48,839 nucleotides of DNA, taken from Clostridiales bacterium. GTDB lineage: Bacteria; Bacillota; Clostridia; Christensenellales; Borkfalkiaceae. Below, piece by piece: positions 19,367-29,288 of this stretch (positions within the stretch are counted from its first letter, which is position 1; the number at the start of each line of letters is the position of its first letter). Position numbers and translations under genes: made by a program. The notes under the pieces were generated by a model. It was not told the DNA's origin and did not search any database. It was given only the letters and a program-made list of their open reading frames with translations. Location: positions 1-48,839 of the forward strand of contig SVHJ01000006.1 in the NCBI GenBank assembly GCA_015055835.1, given 5' to 3'.

Positions 19367-20590
19367 TTATAAAATATTTTCTAAAATTCCCTTTTCCCTT
19401 ATTAGTGAAAGGGTTGTGTAATTTTCCGTTAAATCAGGCGCTATATAAATACTCTTTTTTATAACGTTAAGGTCAACGCTTTCTGCTTTTATTAGTTTGT
19501 TAAAAATTGCAAAAAACTTTTTCTTACCTTTTAGAATAGAGTTTATATATTTTAGCAGTTTTGCATTGTATTTTTTAAGTTTGTTTTCAAACTCAAAAAA
19601 GTTAAGTAAATTTTCTTTTAACCTTTTAATTATAACTATTTCCTTTTCGTTAGTTATTAACGAAAGTTCTTCTGCCCTTTTTTCGTAGTCGGGAATTGAT
19701 AAAATAGAGTCGAATTTTTTTGAAAAATATAGTCTATACAGTTCAAGAAGATAAAAAATTGTGTTAAATTTATAACTTTCTTCTGTTTTATTAAGTAGTT
19801 TTTGTGCTTTTATAGTAGCGTGATACCCGTCGTTATATAATCTATCGTTTAAAAAGTTGTTAACTATTTCTATTTTTAATTGCTCTTCAATAAGTTTTAC
19901 CACTCTCTTTTTAGACAAACTTTTAATTATCTCAAAAGTTGAGTTTTTTAGCATCAATAACGCGTTTTCACAACTTTTTTTAGAAAAAATTATATCATTT
20001 ACCCTTAAATCTACTATTCCCACTAAATTACTTAGCGCGTTAACGTAAACTTCCACAAAGTTAGTTTCTATAATCTTTTCATCTATAATAAGGTATTTTT
20101 TTGCAGTTATTTTTATTTTGTCTTCCTTTTCACCAACTTTTATAGCAACCCTATTTGAAAACAAGCCCTTAAGGTTTAAGGAAGTTGGAATAAAAATAAG
20201 TGGAATATTTTTAATTTCTGCAAAATATGATAGGGCGTCAATTAACTCAATATCAAAAGAGATAACGCACCTTATATCTTCAGGTAGGCAAAATAAGGAA
20301 CTTATCTTTTCCACGCTATTATCAAGATTATCCAAAACTAAACTTAAAGGAATATTCCCGTTTTCTTTAAGTTCTTCAAGCAGTTTATTGCCAAACTTTT
20401 CAAAAGATTTAGTTTTAGTTATAACAACCACTTTTGAAAAAGGGATATCTTTTTTTAATATTTCTTTTACGTTCTTAAAAAAATCGCCGTAAAAAAGGGA
20501 AGCATTTATAAAATGTTGTTCTTTACAAACGCAATTTATCCTTTTATTTATTAAATTTTTTAAACTATATCCTGCAAAATTTTCTTTCAT
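19367..20590 (-). CDS. Degenerate dehydroquinate synthase/iron-containing dehydrogenase-fold protein
   Basis: A 407-residue soluble protein. Its N-terminal half reads like the nucleotide-binding domain of sn-glycerol-1-phosphate dehydrogenase (AraM/EgsA) and the related DHQS/iron-alcohol-dehydrogenase superfamily: VVVITKTKSFEKFG, then VISFDIELIDALSYFA, then NIPLIFIPTSLNLKGLFS. The end (ENYTTLSLIREKGILENIL) matches the usual C-terminal helix. However, the Gly-rich dinucleotide motif is replaced by ISFDIEL and I cannot find the metal-binding His pair in its normal context. It is therefore probably a catalytically inactive relative. The C-terminal half is very Lys/Leu/Phe/Asn-rich and helical. 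The ribosome binding site is AAAGGT. No role can be assigned. Confidence 0.62.
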   Translation of the reverse strand: MKENFAGYSLKNLINKRINCVCKEQHFINASLFYGDFFKNVKEILKKDIPFSKVVVITKTKSFEKFGNKLLEELKENGNIPLSLVLDNLDNSVEKISSLFCLPEDIRCVISFDIELIDALSYFAEIKNIPLIFIPTSLNLKGLFSNRVAIKVGEKEDKIKITAKKYLIIDEKIIETNFVEVYVNALSNLVGIVDLRVNDIIFSKKSCENALLMLKNSTFEIIKSLSKKRVVKLIEEQLKIEIVNNFLNDRLYNDGYHATIKAQKLLNKTEESYKFNTIFYLLELYRLYFSKKFDSILSIPDYEKRAEELSLITNEKEIVIIKRLKENLLNFFEFENKLKKYNAKLLKYINSILKGKKKFFAIFNKLIKAESVDLNVIKKSIYIAPDLTENYTTLSLIREKGILENIL

Positions 20591-20665
20591 TTTTTACCTT
20601 TTTATAATTGTACCATAAACTTTAAAAAATTTTAAGTATTTTTTAAAAAATATTTAAATACCCCC

Positions 20666-20693
20666 TTGTATTTTCTTGAAAAAATGGTATAAT
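20666..20693 (+). promoter_or_regulatory. Extended -10 promoter of the HU gene
   Basis: TTGTAT, a 16-base spacer and a perfect TATAAT preceded by TGG (extended -10). The start site should fall about 33 bases before the ATG. The leader contains a small stem, AACATATT (20703-20710) with AATATGTT (20713-20720), directly before the AGGAGGG. Confidence 0.72.
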
Positions 20694-20732
20694 CTTATTA
20701 TAAACATATTGAAATATGTTAGGAGGGAAATT

Positions 20733-21008
20733 ATGAATAAGAACGAACTAATTAGAGCCGTTGCAAACAAGGCAAAAATCACACTAAAAGTAGCTGGTGA
20801 CAGCGTAGACGCATTAACAGAAGCAATATTTGAAGCACTTAAGAACGGCGATAAAATTCAACTTTCTGGATTTGGTAGTTTTGAAGTTAAGAAGAAACCT
20901 GCTAGAAAGGGTGTTAACCCTGCTACAGGTGCTCAAATTAACATACCTGCATCTAATCAACCTGTTTTCAAATTCAGTAAAACGTTCAAAGATGAACTTA
21001 ACAAATAA
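20733..21008 (+). CDS. hup: HU-family DNA-binding protein
   Basis: A 91-residue histone-like protein that bends and compacts DNA as a dimer. MNKNELIRAVANKAKITLK, the core GDKIQLSGFGSFEVKKKPARKG and the beta-arm NPATGAQINIPASNQPVFK are classic HU. The start is the ATG after AGGAGGG; an upstream in-frame ATG lies within the promoter and is rejected. A short stem-loop just 5' of the ribosome binding site may stabilise this presumably abundant mRNA. Monocistronic, with its own terminator. Confidence 0.97.
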   Translation: MNKNELIRAVANKAKITLKVAGDSVDALTEAIFEALKNGDKIQLSGFGSFEVKKKPARKGVNPATGAQINIPASNQPVFKFSKTFKDELNK

Positions 21009-21010
21009 TT

Positions 21011-21037
21011 AAAAAAGAGCATAAATTGCTCTTTTTT
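21011..21037 (+). terminator. Terminator of hup
   Basis: An 11-base-pair stem AAAAAAGAGCA / TGCTCTTTTTT with a five-base loop begins two bases after the stop. Confidence 0.9.
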
Positions 21038-21060
21038 AATTTTAAATTTTTTTAAAATTA

Positions 21061-21088
21061 AAAGAACTATTCAATCGAATAGTTCTTT
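21061..21088 (-). terminator. Terminator of tuf, ending the rpoB-tuf block
   Basis: A 12-base-pair stem AAAGAACTATTC / GAATAGTTCTTT with a four-base loop and T runs on both strands. It closes tuf on the minus strand and is a second stop for hup on plus. A short palindrome (TTGAGTT-A-AACTCAA, 21095-21109) sits between it and the tuf stop. Confidence 0.88.
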
Positions 21089-21109
21089 TTTTATTTGAGT
21101 TAAACTCAA

Positions 21110-22327
21110 TTATTTTATAATCTTAGAAACAACACCTGAACCAACAGTTCTACCACCTTCACGGATAGCGAATCTTAAACCTTCTTCACAAGCGATTGGA
21201 GTGATAAGTTTAACAGTGATTTCTACGTTATCACCAGGCATAACCATTTCAACACCTGCTGGAAGAGTGATTGAACCAGTAACGTCTGTAGTTCTAAAGA
21301 AGAATTGTGGACGATAGTTGTTGAAGAATGGAGTATGTCTACCACCTTCATCCTTAGAAAGTACGTATACTTGACCTACGAATTCAGTATGAGGAGAAAT
21401 TGTACCTGGTTTTGCAATAACTTGTCCTCTTTCGATAGCCTTTCTATCAATACCTCTTAATAATAGACCAACGTTATCACCTGCTTGAGCTTCGTCAAGA
21501 AGTTTTCTGAACATTTCGATACCAGTAATAACTGTTGAAGATGCCTTTTCTTGTAAACCAACGATTTCAGCTGGGTCACCAACTTTAGCAACACCTCTTT
21601 CTACTCTACCTGTAGCAACTGTACCACGACCACTGATTGTGAATACGTCTTCTACTGGTACTAGGAATGGTTTAGAATCTTCTCTAGCTGGAGTTGGAAC
21701 GTAAGAGTCAACTGCTGCCATTAAGTCTCTAATACATTGAGTGTCTGGGTGTGTTTGGATTGTAGCATCATCAGCTGTTTGAGCGATTTCTAATGCTTTG
21801 AAAGCTGAACCCTTGATGATTGGAGTATCGTCTCCAGGGAAACCATATTCACTTAATAAGTCTCTGATTTCCATTTCTACTAATTCAAGTAGTTCTGGGT
21901 CATCTAAAAGGTCAGTTTTGTTTAAGAATACTACGATGTAAGGAACACCTACTTGACGAGCAAGAAGAATGTGTTCTCTAGTTTGTGGCATTGGACCGTC
22001 TGTAGCAGCACAAACAAGGATTGCGCCGTCCATTTGAGCAGCACCTGTAATCATGTTCTTAACGTAGTCGGCGTGGCCTGGGCAGTCAACGTGAGCATAG
22101 TGTCTGTTGTCTGTTTGATATTCTACGTGAGCAGTATTTATTGTAATACCTCTTGCCTTTTCTTCTGGTGCCTTATCGATTTCATCATATCTCATTTTTT
22201 GAGCTTGTCCATTTGCAGCCATAACCATTGTGATTGCAGCTGTTAATGTAGTCTTACCGTGGTCAACGTGGCCGATTGTACCAATGTTAACGTGTGGTTT
22301 GCTTCTGTCAAATTTAGCTTTTGCCAT
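21110..22327 (-). CDS. tuf: Elongation factor Tu
   Basis: A 405-residue GTPase delivering aminoacyl-tRNA to the ribosome. G1 is [10 protein letters not shown]3 is [12 protein letters not shown] and G4 is NKTD. Domains 2 and 3 follow with [13 protein letters not shown] and the C-terminal [11 protein letters not shown]. The full length is slightly above the usual ~395 residues. GGAGG precedes the ATG. It follows fusA but has its own consensus promoter in the 121-base spacer, with a hairpin at the predicted 5' end and an A-rich, unstructured leader. Expression should therefore be partly independent of the rest of the operon. Confidence 0.99.
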   Translation of the reverse strand: MAKAKFDRSKPHVNIGTIGHVDHGKTTLTAAITMVMAANGQAQKMRYDEIDKAPEEKARGITINTAHVEYQTDNRHYAHVDCPGHADYVKNMITGAAQMDGAILVCAATDGPMPQTREHILLARQVGVPYIVVFLNKTDLLDDPELLELVEMEIRDLLSEYGFPGDDTPIIKGSAFKALEIAQTADDATIQTHPDTQCIRDLMAAVDSYVPTPAREDSKPFLVPVEDVFTISGRGTVATGRVERGVAKVGDPAEIVGLQEKASSTVITGIEMFRKLLDEAQAGDNVGLLLRGIDRKAIERGQVIAKPGTISPHTEFVGQVYVLSKDEGGRHTPFFNNYRPQFFFRTTDVTGSITLPAGVEMVMPGDNVEITVKLITPIACEEGLRFAIREGGRTVGSGVVSKIIK

Positions 22328-22381
22328 TATTGTTTCCTCCGAATTTTTTTAAATGTTTATTTTATTTTTATTTTTATTTTT

Positions 22382-22408
22382 GTATCGGGGTTTCTATTAC
22401 CCCGATAC
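22382..22408 (-). promoter_or_regulatory. 5'-end hairpin of the tuf mRNA and A-rich leader
   Basis: A nine-base-pair stem GTATCGGGG / CCCCGATAC with a nine-base loop falls at the predicted 5' end of the tuf transcript. On the minus strand it is followed not by U but by an A-rich tract with AAAAAT repeated three times (roughly 22359-22381). It is therefore not a terminator for fusA. It is more likely a 5' stabilising stem ahead of an open, ribosome-accessible leader. Confidence 0.65.
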
Positions 22409-22412
22409 TATT

Positions 22413-22441
22413 ATTTTACAATGATTTTTGATAATTGTCAA
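22413..22441 (-). promoter_or_regulatory. Consensus promoter of tuf
   Basis: A perfect TTGACA (22441-22436), a 17-base spacer and TAAAAT (22418-22413) on the minus strand, located just after the fusA stop. Confidence 0.85.
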
Positions 22442-22448
22442 CAGTAAA

Positions 22449-24518
22449 TTATGCTTTTTTACCAATTATCTTTTCTGCAACGCTCTTTGGTACTTCTGCG
22501 TAGTGAGAGAATTGCATTGTGTAGTTACCTCTACCTTGTGTTCTACTTCTTAAGTCAGTTGCATAACCGAACATTTCAGAAAGTGGAATGTTAGAATCGA
22601 TAACCTTTACACCGTTTCTGTCTTCAGTACCTGAAATGATACCTCTTCTTGCAGTTACGTTACCCATTAAGTCACCAAAATATTGTTCTGGTGTTACGAT
22701 TTCAACTTTCATAATAGGTTCTAAAAGAACGCTCTTTGCTTTTTGTAAACCTTCTTTTAATGCCATACTACCTGCAATTTTGAACGCCATTTCTGATGAG
22801 TCAACTTCGTGGAATGAACCGTCGTAAACAGTTACCTTGAAGTCTACTACTTCATAACCTGCTAAAATACCGTTCTTAGCTGCTTCTTGAATACCCTTAT
22901 TGATAGGTTGGATAAATTCTTTTGGAATTGAGCCACCAACTGTTTCATCAATAAATTCGTATCCTTTACCAGCTTCTTGAGGTTCAAGTCTGATTTTACA
23001 GTGACCGTATTGTCCGTGACCACCACTTTGACGCTTGAACATACCTTCAGCTTCAACTGCTTGCTTAATAGTTTCCTTATAAGCAACTTGTGGTCTACCT
23101 ACGTTTGCTTCTACTCTGAATTCTCTTAGTAGTCTATCTACGATAACTTCTAGGTGTAATTCACCCATACCTGCGATAATAGTTTGTCCAGTATCGCCGT
23201 CTGTATAAGTTTTGAAAGTTGGGTCTTCTTCAGCAAGTTTTGCTAAAGCTAACGCCATCTTTTCTTGACCTTGCTTTGTCTTTGGTTCGATTGCTACTCT
23301 AATAACTGGTTCTGGGAATTCCATTTGTTCAAGAATAATTGGATGTGATTCATCACATAAAGTATCACCAGTAGTAGTATCTTTTAAACCTACGATTGCA
23401 CAAATATCACCTGCGTAAATTTCTTCAACTTCTTCTCTGTGATTTGCGTGCATTCTTAGTAATCTACCAATTCTTTCTTTCTTACCCTTAACGCTGTTAT
23501 ATACGTAAGAACCTGACTTTAATTTACCAGAATATGCTCTGAAGAATGCTAACTTACCAACGAATGGGTCAGCCATAATCTTAAATGCTAAACCTGCAAA
23601 TGGTTCGTCGTCTGAAGTTAATCTTTCAGCTTCTTCTCCCTTAGGAGTTACACCCTTGATGTGGTCAACGTCAAGTGGGCTTGGTAAATATGCAACGATT
23701 GCATCAAGTAAGTTTTGAACACCCTTGTTTCTGTAGCTTGAACCACATAATACTGGTGTTACGTTCATAGCGATTGTAGCCTTTCTTAAACCTGCTTTGA
23801 TTTCTTCAATTGAAAGGTCGCCTTCTTCAAAGAACTTTTCCATTAAAGCGTCGTCAGTTTCTGCTGCAAGTTCAACGATTTTTGCTCTTGCTTCTTCAAC
23901 TGCGTCTACCATGTTTGCTGGAACTGGTTCTTCTTGAATTTCTTTACCTAGGTCGTCAAGATAGATTTCTGCTTTTCTTTCGATTACGTCAACAATACCC
24001 TTAAATTCATCTTCTTTACCGATTGGTAAAGTGATTGGAAGAGCGTTAGTCTTTAATCTTTCTCTCATCATTTCAACTGCGTTTTCAAAGTTTGCGCCGT
24101 TGATATCCATCTTGTTGATGTAAGCAATTCTTGGAACCTTGTACTTATCTGCTTGTCTCCAAACAGTTTCACTTTGTGGTTCTACACCACCTTTAGCACA
24201 AAAAGTTGCTACTGCACCGTCTAGTACACGTAATGATCTTTCTACTTCTACAGTGAAGTCAACGTGGCCTGGCGTGTCAATAATGTTAATTCTATGACCT
24301 TTCCATTGACAAGTTGTTGCAGCACTCGTGATAGTAATACCTCTTTCTTGTTCTTGAACCATCCAGTCCATAGTAGCAGAACCTTCGTGAGTTTCCCCTA
24401 ACTTATGTGTTTTACCTGTATAGAACAAAATTCTTTCAGTAGTAGTGGTTTTACCAGCGTCGATGTGTGCCATGATACCAATGTTTCTGGTCACGTTTAA
24501 ATCGAATTCTCTAGCCAT
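22449..24518 (-). CDS. fusA: Elongation factor G
   Basis: A 689-residue translocation GTPase. G1 is [15 protein letters not shown], switch II is [16 protein letters not shown] and G4 is NKMD. Domain IV has GGSIPKEFI and [16 protein letters not shown]. Length and motifs are those of canonical EF-G, without signs of a ribosome-protection or EF-G2 paralogue. It starts 13 bases after rpsG with AGAGGTG as ribosome binding site, so rpsG-fusA are co-transcribed. Confidence 0.98.
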   Translation of the reverse strand: MAREFDLNVTRNIGIMAHIDAGKTTTTERILFYTGKTHKLGETHEGSATMDWMVQEQERGITITSAATTCQWKGHRINIIDTPGHVDFTVEVERSLRVLDGAVATFCAKGGVEPQSETVWRQADKYKVPRIAYINKMDINGANFENAVEMMRERLKTNALPITLPIGKEDEFKGIVDVIERKAEIYLDDLGKEIQEEPVPANMVDAVEEARAKIVELAAETDDALMEKFFEEGDLSIEEIKAGLRKATIAMNVTPVLCGSSYRNKGVQNLLDAIVAYLPSPLDVDHIKGVTPKGEEAERLTSDDEPFAGLAFKIMADPFVGKLAFFRAYSGKLKSGSYVYNSVKGKKERIGRLLRMHANHREEVEEIYAGDICAIVGLKDTTTGDTLCDESHPIILEQMEFPEPVIRVAIEPKTKQGQEKMALALAKLAEEDPTFKTYTDGDTGQTIIAGMGELHLEVIVDRLLREFRVEANVGRPQVAYKETIKQAVEAEGMFKRQSGGHGQYGHCKIRLEPQEAGKGYEFIDETVGGSIPKEFIQPINKGIQEAAKNGILAGYEVVDFKVTVYDGSFHEVDSSEMAFKIAGSMALKEGLQKAKSVLLEPIMKVEIVTPEQYFGDLMGNVTARRGIISGTEDRNGVKVIDSNIPLSEMFGYATDLRSRTQGRGNYTMQFSHYAEVPKSVAEKIIGKKA

Positions 24519-24531
24519 TTTGCACCTCTAA

Positions 24532-25002
24532 TTAGAATCTGTAATGTGCGAAAGCCTTGTTAGCTTCAGCCATTCTATGAGTATCTTCTTTCTTCTTAAC
24601 AGCACTACCAGTGTTGTTATATGCGTCCATTAATTCACCTGCAAGTCTTAAGTACATTTCTCTTTCACTTCTCTTTCTTGCAGCTAAAACTAACCAACGA
24701 ATTGCTAACGTTTGCTTTCTTTCAGCTCTGATTTCGATTGGAACTTGATAGTTAGCACCACCTATTCTTCTTGCTTTTACTTCTACAAGCGGTGTGATGT
24801 TAGCAAGTGCTTGATTAAATATATCCATTGGTTCTGCACCAAGTTTTTCTGCTACTAACGCGAATGCGTCGTAAACAATACCTTGTGCAATACCTTTCTT
24901 ACCGTCCAACATAACTTGGTTGATTAACTTTGTTACAACCTTTGAGTTATATAATGGATCTGGTAATACGTCCCTCTTTGGAACATTGCCTCTTCTTGGC
25001 AT
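24532..25002 (-). CDS. rpsG: 30S ribosomal protein S7
   Basis: A 156-residue primary 16S rRNA-binding protein that nucleates the 30S head. [34 protein letters not shown] and the C-terminal [17 protein letters not shown] are canonical. AAGGAGG precedes the ATG. A 219-base, highly structured spacer separates it from rpsL. S7 is the autoregulator of this operon in E. coli, so that spacer is a natural place for an S7 site. Confidence 0.98.
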   Translation of the reverse strand: MPRRGNVPKRDVLPDPLYNSKVVTKLINQVMLDGKKGIAQGIVYDAFALVAEKLGAEPMDIFNQALANITPLVEVKARRIGGANYQVPIEIRAERKQTLAIRWLVLAARKRSEREMYLRLAGELMDAYNNTGSAVKKKEDTHRMAEANKAFAHYRF

Positions 25003-25221
25003 ATTAATTACCTCCTTTAAGTTTTTTATACCTTTTTAGGTATATAGGGTACCCACCCTAGTACAGCTATCACTAACTAATTAAAATTTTTAGTTGTGAA
25101 CCTTCTGCCTTTCGGCATACTGCCTACTTTAGTCGGGTTCTTTGAATTTCCGAATATAAGTAGGTCATAATGATCTCTTTTTTCTAGCCTTTTGCTAGAT
25201 CGTTGCTAATCTAAATAGTTA
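25003..25221 (-). ncRNA. Structured rpsL-rpsG intergenic RNA, possible cis-regulatory element
   Basis: The 219-base spacer contains six stems when read on the minus strand. (1) CTAGC/GCTAG, 25184-25198. (2) CCTACTT (25164-25158) with AAGTAGG (25129-25123), enclosing TCGG/CCGA. (3) TGCC-GAAA-GGCA with a GNRA loop, 25106-25117. (4) AACTAA/TTAGTT, 25095-25075. (5) TAGGGT/ACCCTA, 25060-25045. (6) TATACC/GGTATA, 25027-25044. In addition GAACC at 25140-25136, in the loop of stem 2, can pair with GGUUC at 25102-25098, giving a pseudoknot or an alternative fold. No stem is followed by a U run and no consensus promoter is seen. I do not recognise a named family. Confidence 0.5.
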
Positions 25222-25593
25222 TTACTTAGATTTCTTTGTGCCGTACTTTGATCTTGATTGATTACGTTTTGCAACGCCTGCAGTATCAAGTGCGCCACGA
25301 ACAATGTGGTATCTAACACCTGGTAGGTCCTTAATTCTTCCACCACGAATAAGAACAGAGCTGTGTTCTTGTAGGTTGTGACCTTCACCTGGGATATATA
25401 CCGTACCTTCTTGCTTGTTAGTCAAACGTACTCTTGCAATTTTACGTAATGCTGAGTTTGGCTTCTTAGGAGAAGTTGTAGTTACTGACAAACATACGCC
25501 TCTCTTTTGAGGACATTCGTCTAGAATTGGTGACTTTGATTTGTAAGTAATCTTCTTTCTACCTTGTCTGATTAACTGATTGATTGTTGGCAT
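25222..25593 (-). CDS. rpsL: 30S ribosomal protein S12
   Basis: A 123-residue decoding-centre protein. [34 protein letters not shown] and [17 protein letters not shown] are canonical. The two lysines whose substitution gives streptomycin resistance (in [11 protein letters not shown] and GGRIKDLPG) are wild type, so S12-based resistance is not expected. The start is the ATG after AAGGAGG. An 11-codon upstream extension is rejected because it crosses that site. Confidence 0.98.
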   Translation of the reverse strand: MPTINQLIRQGRKKITYKSKSPILDECPQKRGVCLSVTTTSPKKPNSALRKIARVRLTNKQEGTVYIPGEGHNLQEHSSVLIRGGRIKDLPGVRYHIVRGALDTAGVAKRNQSRSKYGTKKSK

Positions 25594-25624
25594 ATCGTAC
25601 CTCCTTATAAGTTTTCGGATATTC

Positions 25625-25679
25625 AAAAAACGGTTACCCGCTTAAAGAAACTTAAGTATTGGGGGAGATTATCTCCCCC
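25625..25679 (-). other. Two hairpins in the rpoC-rpsL spacer
   Basis: On the minus strand GGGGGAG/CTCCCCC (25679-25661) stands seven bases past the rpoC stop and is followed by AATACTTAAG, not by U. A weaker stem, AAGCGG-GUAA-CCGUU (25643-25627), is followed by about six U. The second could be a partial terminator that lowers flow from rpoBC into rpsL. The first looks like an RNA-stability or processing stem. Confidence 0.45.
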
Positions 25680-25685
25680 GTGTTT

Positions 25686-28600
25686 TTATTCTTCTTCGTT
25701 TGAGATTACTGCGTTTAGTTGAGGAGAAAGTCCTTTGTAATCTCTTATACCCGTACCAGCTGGAATAAGTTTACCGATAATTACGTTTTCCTTTAATCCA
25801 ATTAGTGGGTCAATCTTATTTTTAATTGCAGCTTCACTTAAAACTCTTGTAGTTTCTTGGAATGATGCTGCTGATAGGAAGCTTTCAGTTGCTAATGCAG
25901 CCTTAGTAATACCTAAAAGTAATGGTTTTGCAACTGGTGGTCTTAAACCGTTTTCCATAGCTTTAATGTTTTCTTCTTCATAATAGAACTTGTCAACCTT
26001 ATCGCCTGGAAGCATATCGGTATCACCAGCATTTTCAACTTGTACCTTCTTAAGCATTTGTCTTACGATAATTTCTACGTGCTTATCGTTGATATCAACG
26101 CCTTGTGAACGGTAAACTGATTGAATTTCTTTTAGAATATAGTCTTGTACGCCCTTAACACCCTTAGTCTTTAGAATATCTTGTGGATATACTGAACCGT
26201 TTGTTAAAATTGTACCTGGTTCAACTCTTTCGCCGTCCTTAATCATTACGCCAGTACCAAATGGTATTGGATATGACTTGGTTTCGCCGTTGTCTGCTGT
26301 GATAACTACGTGAATTATCTTATCTTTTTCTTCAATTCTTGCAATACCACTAGTTTCGCAAACGATTGCTGCGTGCTTTGGTCTTCTTGCTTCAAATAAT
26401 TCTTCTACTCTTGGAAGACCTTGCGTGATATCGCCCGTTGATGCAATACCACCGGTGTGGAACGTTCTCATTGTAAGCTGAGTACCTGGTTCACCGATTG
26501 ATTGTGCTGCAATAATACCTACTGCTTCACCACGTTGTACTGGAAGACCGTTACTCATATTCTTACCGTAACACTTAGCACATACGCCGCGTTTACTACG
26601 ACAAGTAAATACGCTTCTAATTTCAACTTCTTCAATACCTGCTTTAACAATTTCATCTGCTTGGTCTTCAGTAATCATTGTGTCTGCCTTAACGATTACC
26701 TTGCCGTTAGCGTCAACTACGTCGTTAATTGTATATCTACCAACAAGTCTGTCTTGAAGTTTTTCAATAATTTCGCCCTTAGAACCTTTGATTGCTGAAA
26801 CCTTGATTCCTCTTGGCTTTTCACCTGTTTCTGCGAAACAGTCGTCTTCTCTAATGATTACTTCGTGTGATACGTCAACAAGTCTTCTTGTTAAGTAACC
26901 TGAGTCGGCTGTCTTTAATGCTGTATCTGATAAACCTTTACGTCCACCGTGAGATGAAATAAAGTATTCTAGAACTGAAAGTCCTTCACGGAAGCAAGAT
27001 TTAACTGGAATTTCAATTGTTTTACCGTTAGGGTCTGTCATAAGACCACGCATGCCGGCAAGCTGTTTAATTTGGTCGATAGAACCACGGGCACCAGAGT
27101 TTGCCATCATTAGGATTGGGTTGAACTTATCAAGTGTTCCCTTTAACTTTTCAGTAACGTCGTCAGTTGCCTTTTTCCAGATACTTACTACCTTTTTGTA
27201 TCTTTCGTCGTTAGTGATATAGCCTCTCTTATATAAGCCTTCTATCTTTAATACTTCTTCTTCTGCGGCTGATAGAATTTCGCCCTTTGTGGTTGGCATA
27301 CTCATATCAAATACGCTGGTTGTAATTGCGCCAAGTGTTGAATACTTAAAGCCTAATGCCTTAATCTTATCTAATACTTCTGCTGCGCATTGTGAACCCT
27401 TTTTCTTAAAGCATTTTTCAACGATATCTTTTAACTTACCTTTACCTACTAGGAAAGATACTTCGTAATTTAAGAAGTCTTCCTTATTTTTTCTTTCGAT
27501 AAAGCCTAAGTCTTGTGGAATTGCTGCGTTGAAGATGATTCTACCAACGGTAGTTTTAACTCTACCAGTTACCTTTTCACCATCTACTTCAACAGTTCTT
27601 CTAACGTAGATTTCGTCTTGAAGATGTAGGTTACCAGTTTGGTATGCCATAATTGCTTCATCTTCACTTAAGTAAGCGTGGCAAACGTAAACTTCACCGT
27701 TTTCATCTTCTCTATTTTTATTGTTATATTTTTTGCCTTCTTCACGTCTTAAAATTGTTAGATAGTATGAACCCATAACCATATCTTGTGTAGGACTCAT
27801 TACAGGCTTACCGTCTGAAAGTTTTAAGATGTTGTTAGATGCAAGCATTAAGAATCTTGCTTCTGCTTGTGCTTCTAATGAAAGTGGAACGTGAACTGCC
27901 ATTTGGTCACCGTCGAAGTCGGCGTTGAACGCACCACATACTAGTGGGTGTAGTTTAATTGCTCTACCTTCGATTAGAACTGGTTCGAAAGCTTGAATTG
28001 ATAGTCTGTGAAGAGTTGGCGCACGGTTTAGTAATACTGGATGGTCTTTAATAACCTCTTCTAGTACGTCCCAAACTACTGAACTTGCTCTTTCAACAGT
28101 ACGTTTTGCGTTTTTAATGTTGTGGCAAATGTTGTTTTCAACAAGCTTTTTCATTACGAAAGGCTTGAATAATTCGATTGCCATTTCCTTTGGAAGACCA
28201 CATTGGTAAAGTTTTAATTCCGGTCCTACTACGATAACTGAACGTCCTGAGTAGTCAACACGCTTACCAAGCAAGTTTTGACGGAATCTACCTTGTTTAC
28301 CACGAAGCATTCCTGATAAAGACTTAAGATCTCTATTACCTGCGCCAGAGATTGCCTTACCTCTTCTACCGTTATCGATTAACGCGTCAACGGCTTCTTG
28401 AAGCATTCTCTTTTCGTTTCTTATAATGATTTCAGGAGCAGAAAGTTCCATTAACTTCTTAAGTCTGTTGTTTCTGCTGATAACTCTTCTATATAAGTCG
28501 TTTAAGTCAGAAGTAGCGTATCTACCACCGTCTAATTGAACCATTGGTCTAAGTTCAGGTGGAATTACAGGAAGAACGTCTAAAATCATCCATTCAGGCT

Positions 28601-29270
28601 TATTGCCACTCTTTCTAAATGATTCTAAAATTTCTATTCTCTTAACTGCTCTAACTCTCTTTTGACCAGAAGTGTTTTCTTCAATGATTGCCTTAGTTTC
28701 CCTGCATTCTTTTTCTAGGTCGATTGCCATTAAAAGTTCTTTAACGGCTTCAGCGCCCATACCAGTTTTGAAAGAACCTTCACCATACTTTTCTTCAAGT
28801 TCAAGTTTTTCTCTATCATTTATTACTTGCTTGTAAGTTAGTTCAGTTTCACCTGGATCAAGAACAACGTGATTTGCAAAGTAAATTACTTGTTCTAAGG
28901 CTTTTGGGCTCATATCAAGGATTAAACCAATTTTGCTTGGTACACCCTTAAAATACCAAATGTGTGATACAGGGGCTGCAAGTTCAATGTGACCCATTCT
29001 GTCACGACGAACTTTTGCTCTCGTTACTTCTACGCCACACTTGTCGCAGATAACACCCTTATATCTAATTCTTTTATATTTACCACAATGACATTCCCAG
29101 TCCTTGGTTGGTCCAAAAATTCTTTCGCAGAATAGGCCACCGATTTCTGGTTTTTGTGTTCTATAGTTAATAGTTTCAGGCTTTGTTACTTCGCCGTAAG
29201 ACCATTCCCTAATTTTTTCGGGAGATGCAACTCCTATCTGTATTGAATCAAAATTGTTAAGTTCAAACAT
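25686..29270 (-). CDS. rpoC: DNA-directed RNA polymerase subunit beta'
   Basis: A 1194-residue catalytic subunit. The N-terminal zinc site is Cys60, Cys62, Cys75 and Cys78. The active-site magnesium motif [12 protein letters not shown] lies near residue 453. The second zinc site includes [13 protein letters not shown]. The trigger-loop region holds [16 protein letters not shown]. Length is as in Firmicutes. GGGGAGGT precedes the ATG, and rpoB ends 18 bases upstream, so the two are co-transcribed. Confidence 0.99.
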   Translation of the reverse strand: MFELNNFDSIQIGVASPEKIREWSYGEVTKPETINYRTQKPEIGGLFCERIFGPTKDWECHCGKYKRIRYKGVICDKCGVEVTRAKVRRDRMGHIELAAPVSHIWYFKGVPSKIGLILDMSPKALEQVIYFANHVVLDPGETELTYKQVINDREKLELEEKYGEGSFKTGMGAEAVKELLMAIDLEKECRETKAIIEENTSGQKRVRAVKRIEILESFRKSGNKPEWMILDVLPVIPPELRPMVQLDGGRYATSDLNDLYRRVISRNNRLKKLMELSAPEIIIRNEKRMLQEAVDALIDNGRRGKAISGAGNRDLKSLSGMLRGKQGRFRQNLLGKRVDYSGRSVIVVGPELKLYQCGLPKEMAIELFKPFVMKKLVENNICHNIKNAKRTVERASSVVWDVLEEVIKDHPVLLNRAPTLHRLSIQAFEPVLIEGRAIKLHPLVCGAFNADFDGDQMAVHVPLSLEAQAEARFLMLASNNILKLSDGKPVMSPTQDMVMGSYYLTILRREEGKKYNNKNREDENGEVYVCHAYLSEDEAIMAYQTGNLHLQDEIYVRRTVEVDGEKVTGRVKTTVGRIIFNAAIPQDLGFIERKNKEDFLNYEVSFLVGKGKLKDIVEKCFKKKGSQCAAEVLDKIKALGFKYSTLGAITTSVFDMSMPTTKGEILSAAEEEVLKIEGLYKRGYITNDERYKKVVSIWKKATDDVTEKLKGTLDKFNPILMMANSGARGSIDQIKQLAGMRGLMTDPNGKTIEIPVKSCFREGLSVLEYFISSHGGRKGLSDTALKTADSGYLTRRLVDVSHEVIIREDDCFAETGEKPRGIKVSAIKGSKGEIIEKLQDRLVGRYTINDVVDANGKVIVKADTMITEDQADEIVKAGIEEVEIRSVFTCRSKRGVCAKCYGKNMSNGLPVQRGEAVGIIAAQSIGEPGTQLTMRTFHTGGIASTGDITQGLPRVEELFEARRPKHAAIVCETSGIARIEEKDKIIHVVITADNGETKSYPIPFGTGVMIKDGERVEPGTILTNGSVYPQDILKTKGVKGVQDYILKEIQSVYRSQGVDINDKHVEIIVRQMLKKVQVENAGDTDMLPGDKVDKFYYEEENIKAMENGLRPPVAKPLLLGITKAALATESFLSAASFQETTRVLSEAAIKNKIDPLIGLKENVIIGKLIPAGTGIRDYKGLSPQLNAVISNEEE

Positions 29271-29288
29271 TATATATTACCTCCCCTA

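Noticed and set aside
22382-22408. Hairpin after fusA as a terminator
   Set aside because: On the minus strand it is followed by an A-rich tract, not U, and lies downstream of the tuf promoter at the predicted 5' end.
25045-25059. T-box-like AGGGUGGGUACC string upstream of rpsG
   Set aside because: The T-box core is AGGGUGGNACCGCG. Here there is an extra base and no CGCG. No terminator with a U run and no stem I/specifier loop is present, and the gene downstream is a ribosomal protein.
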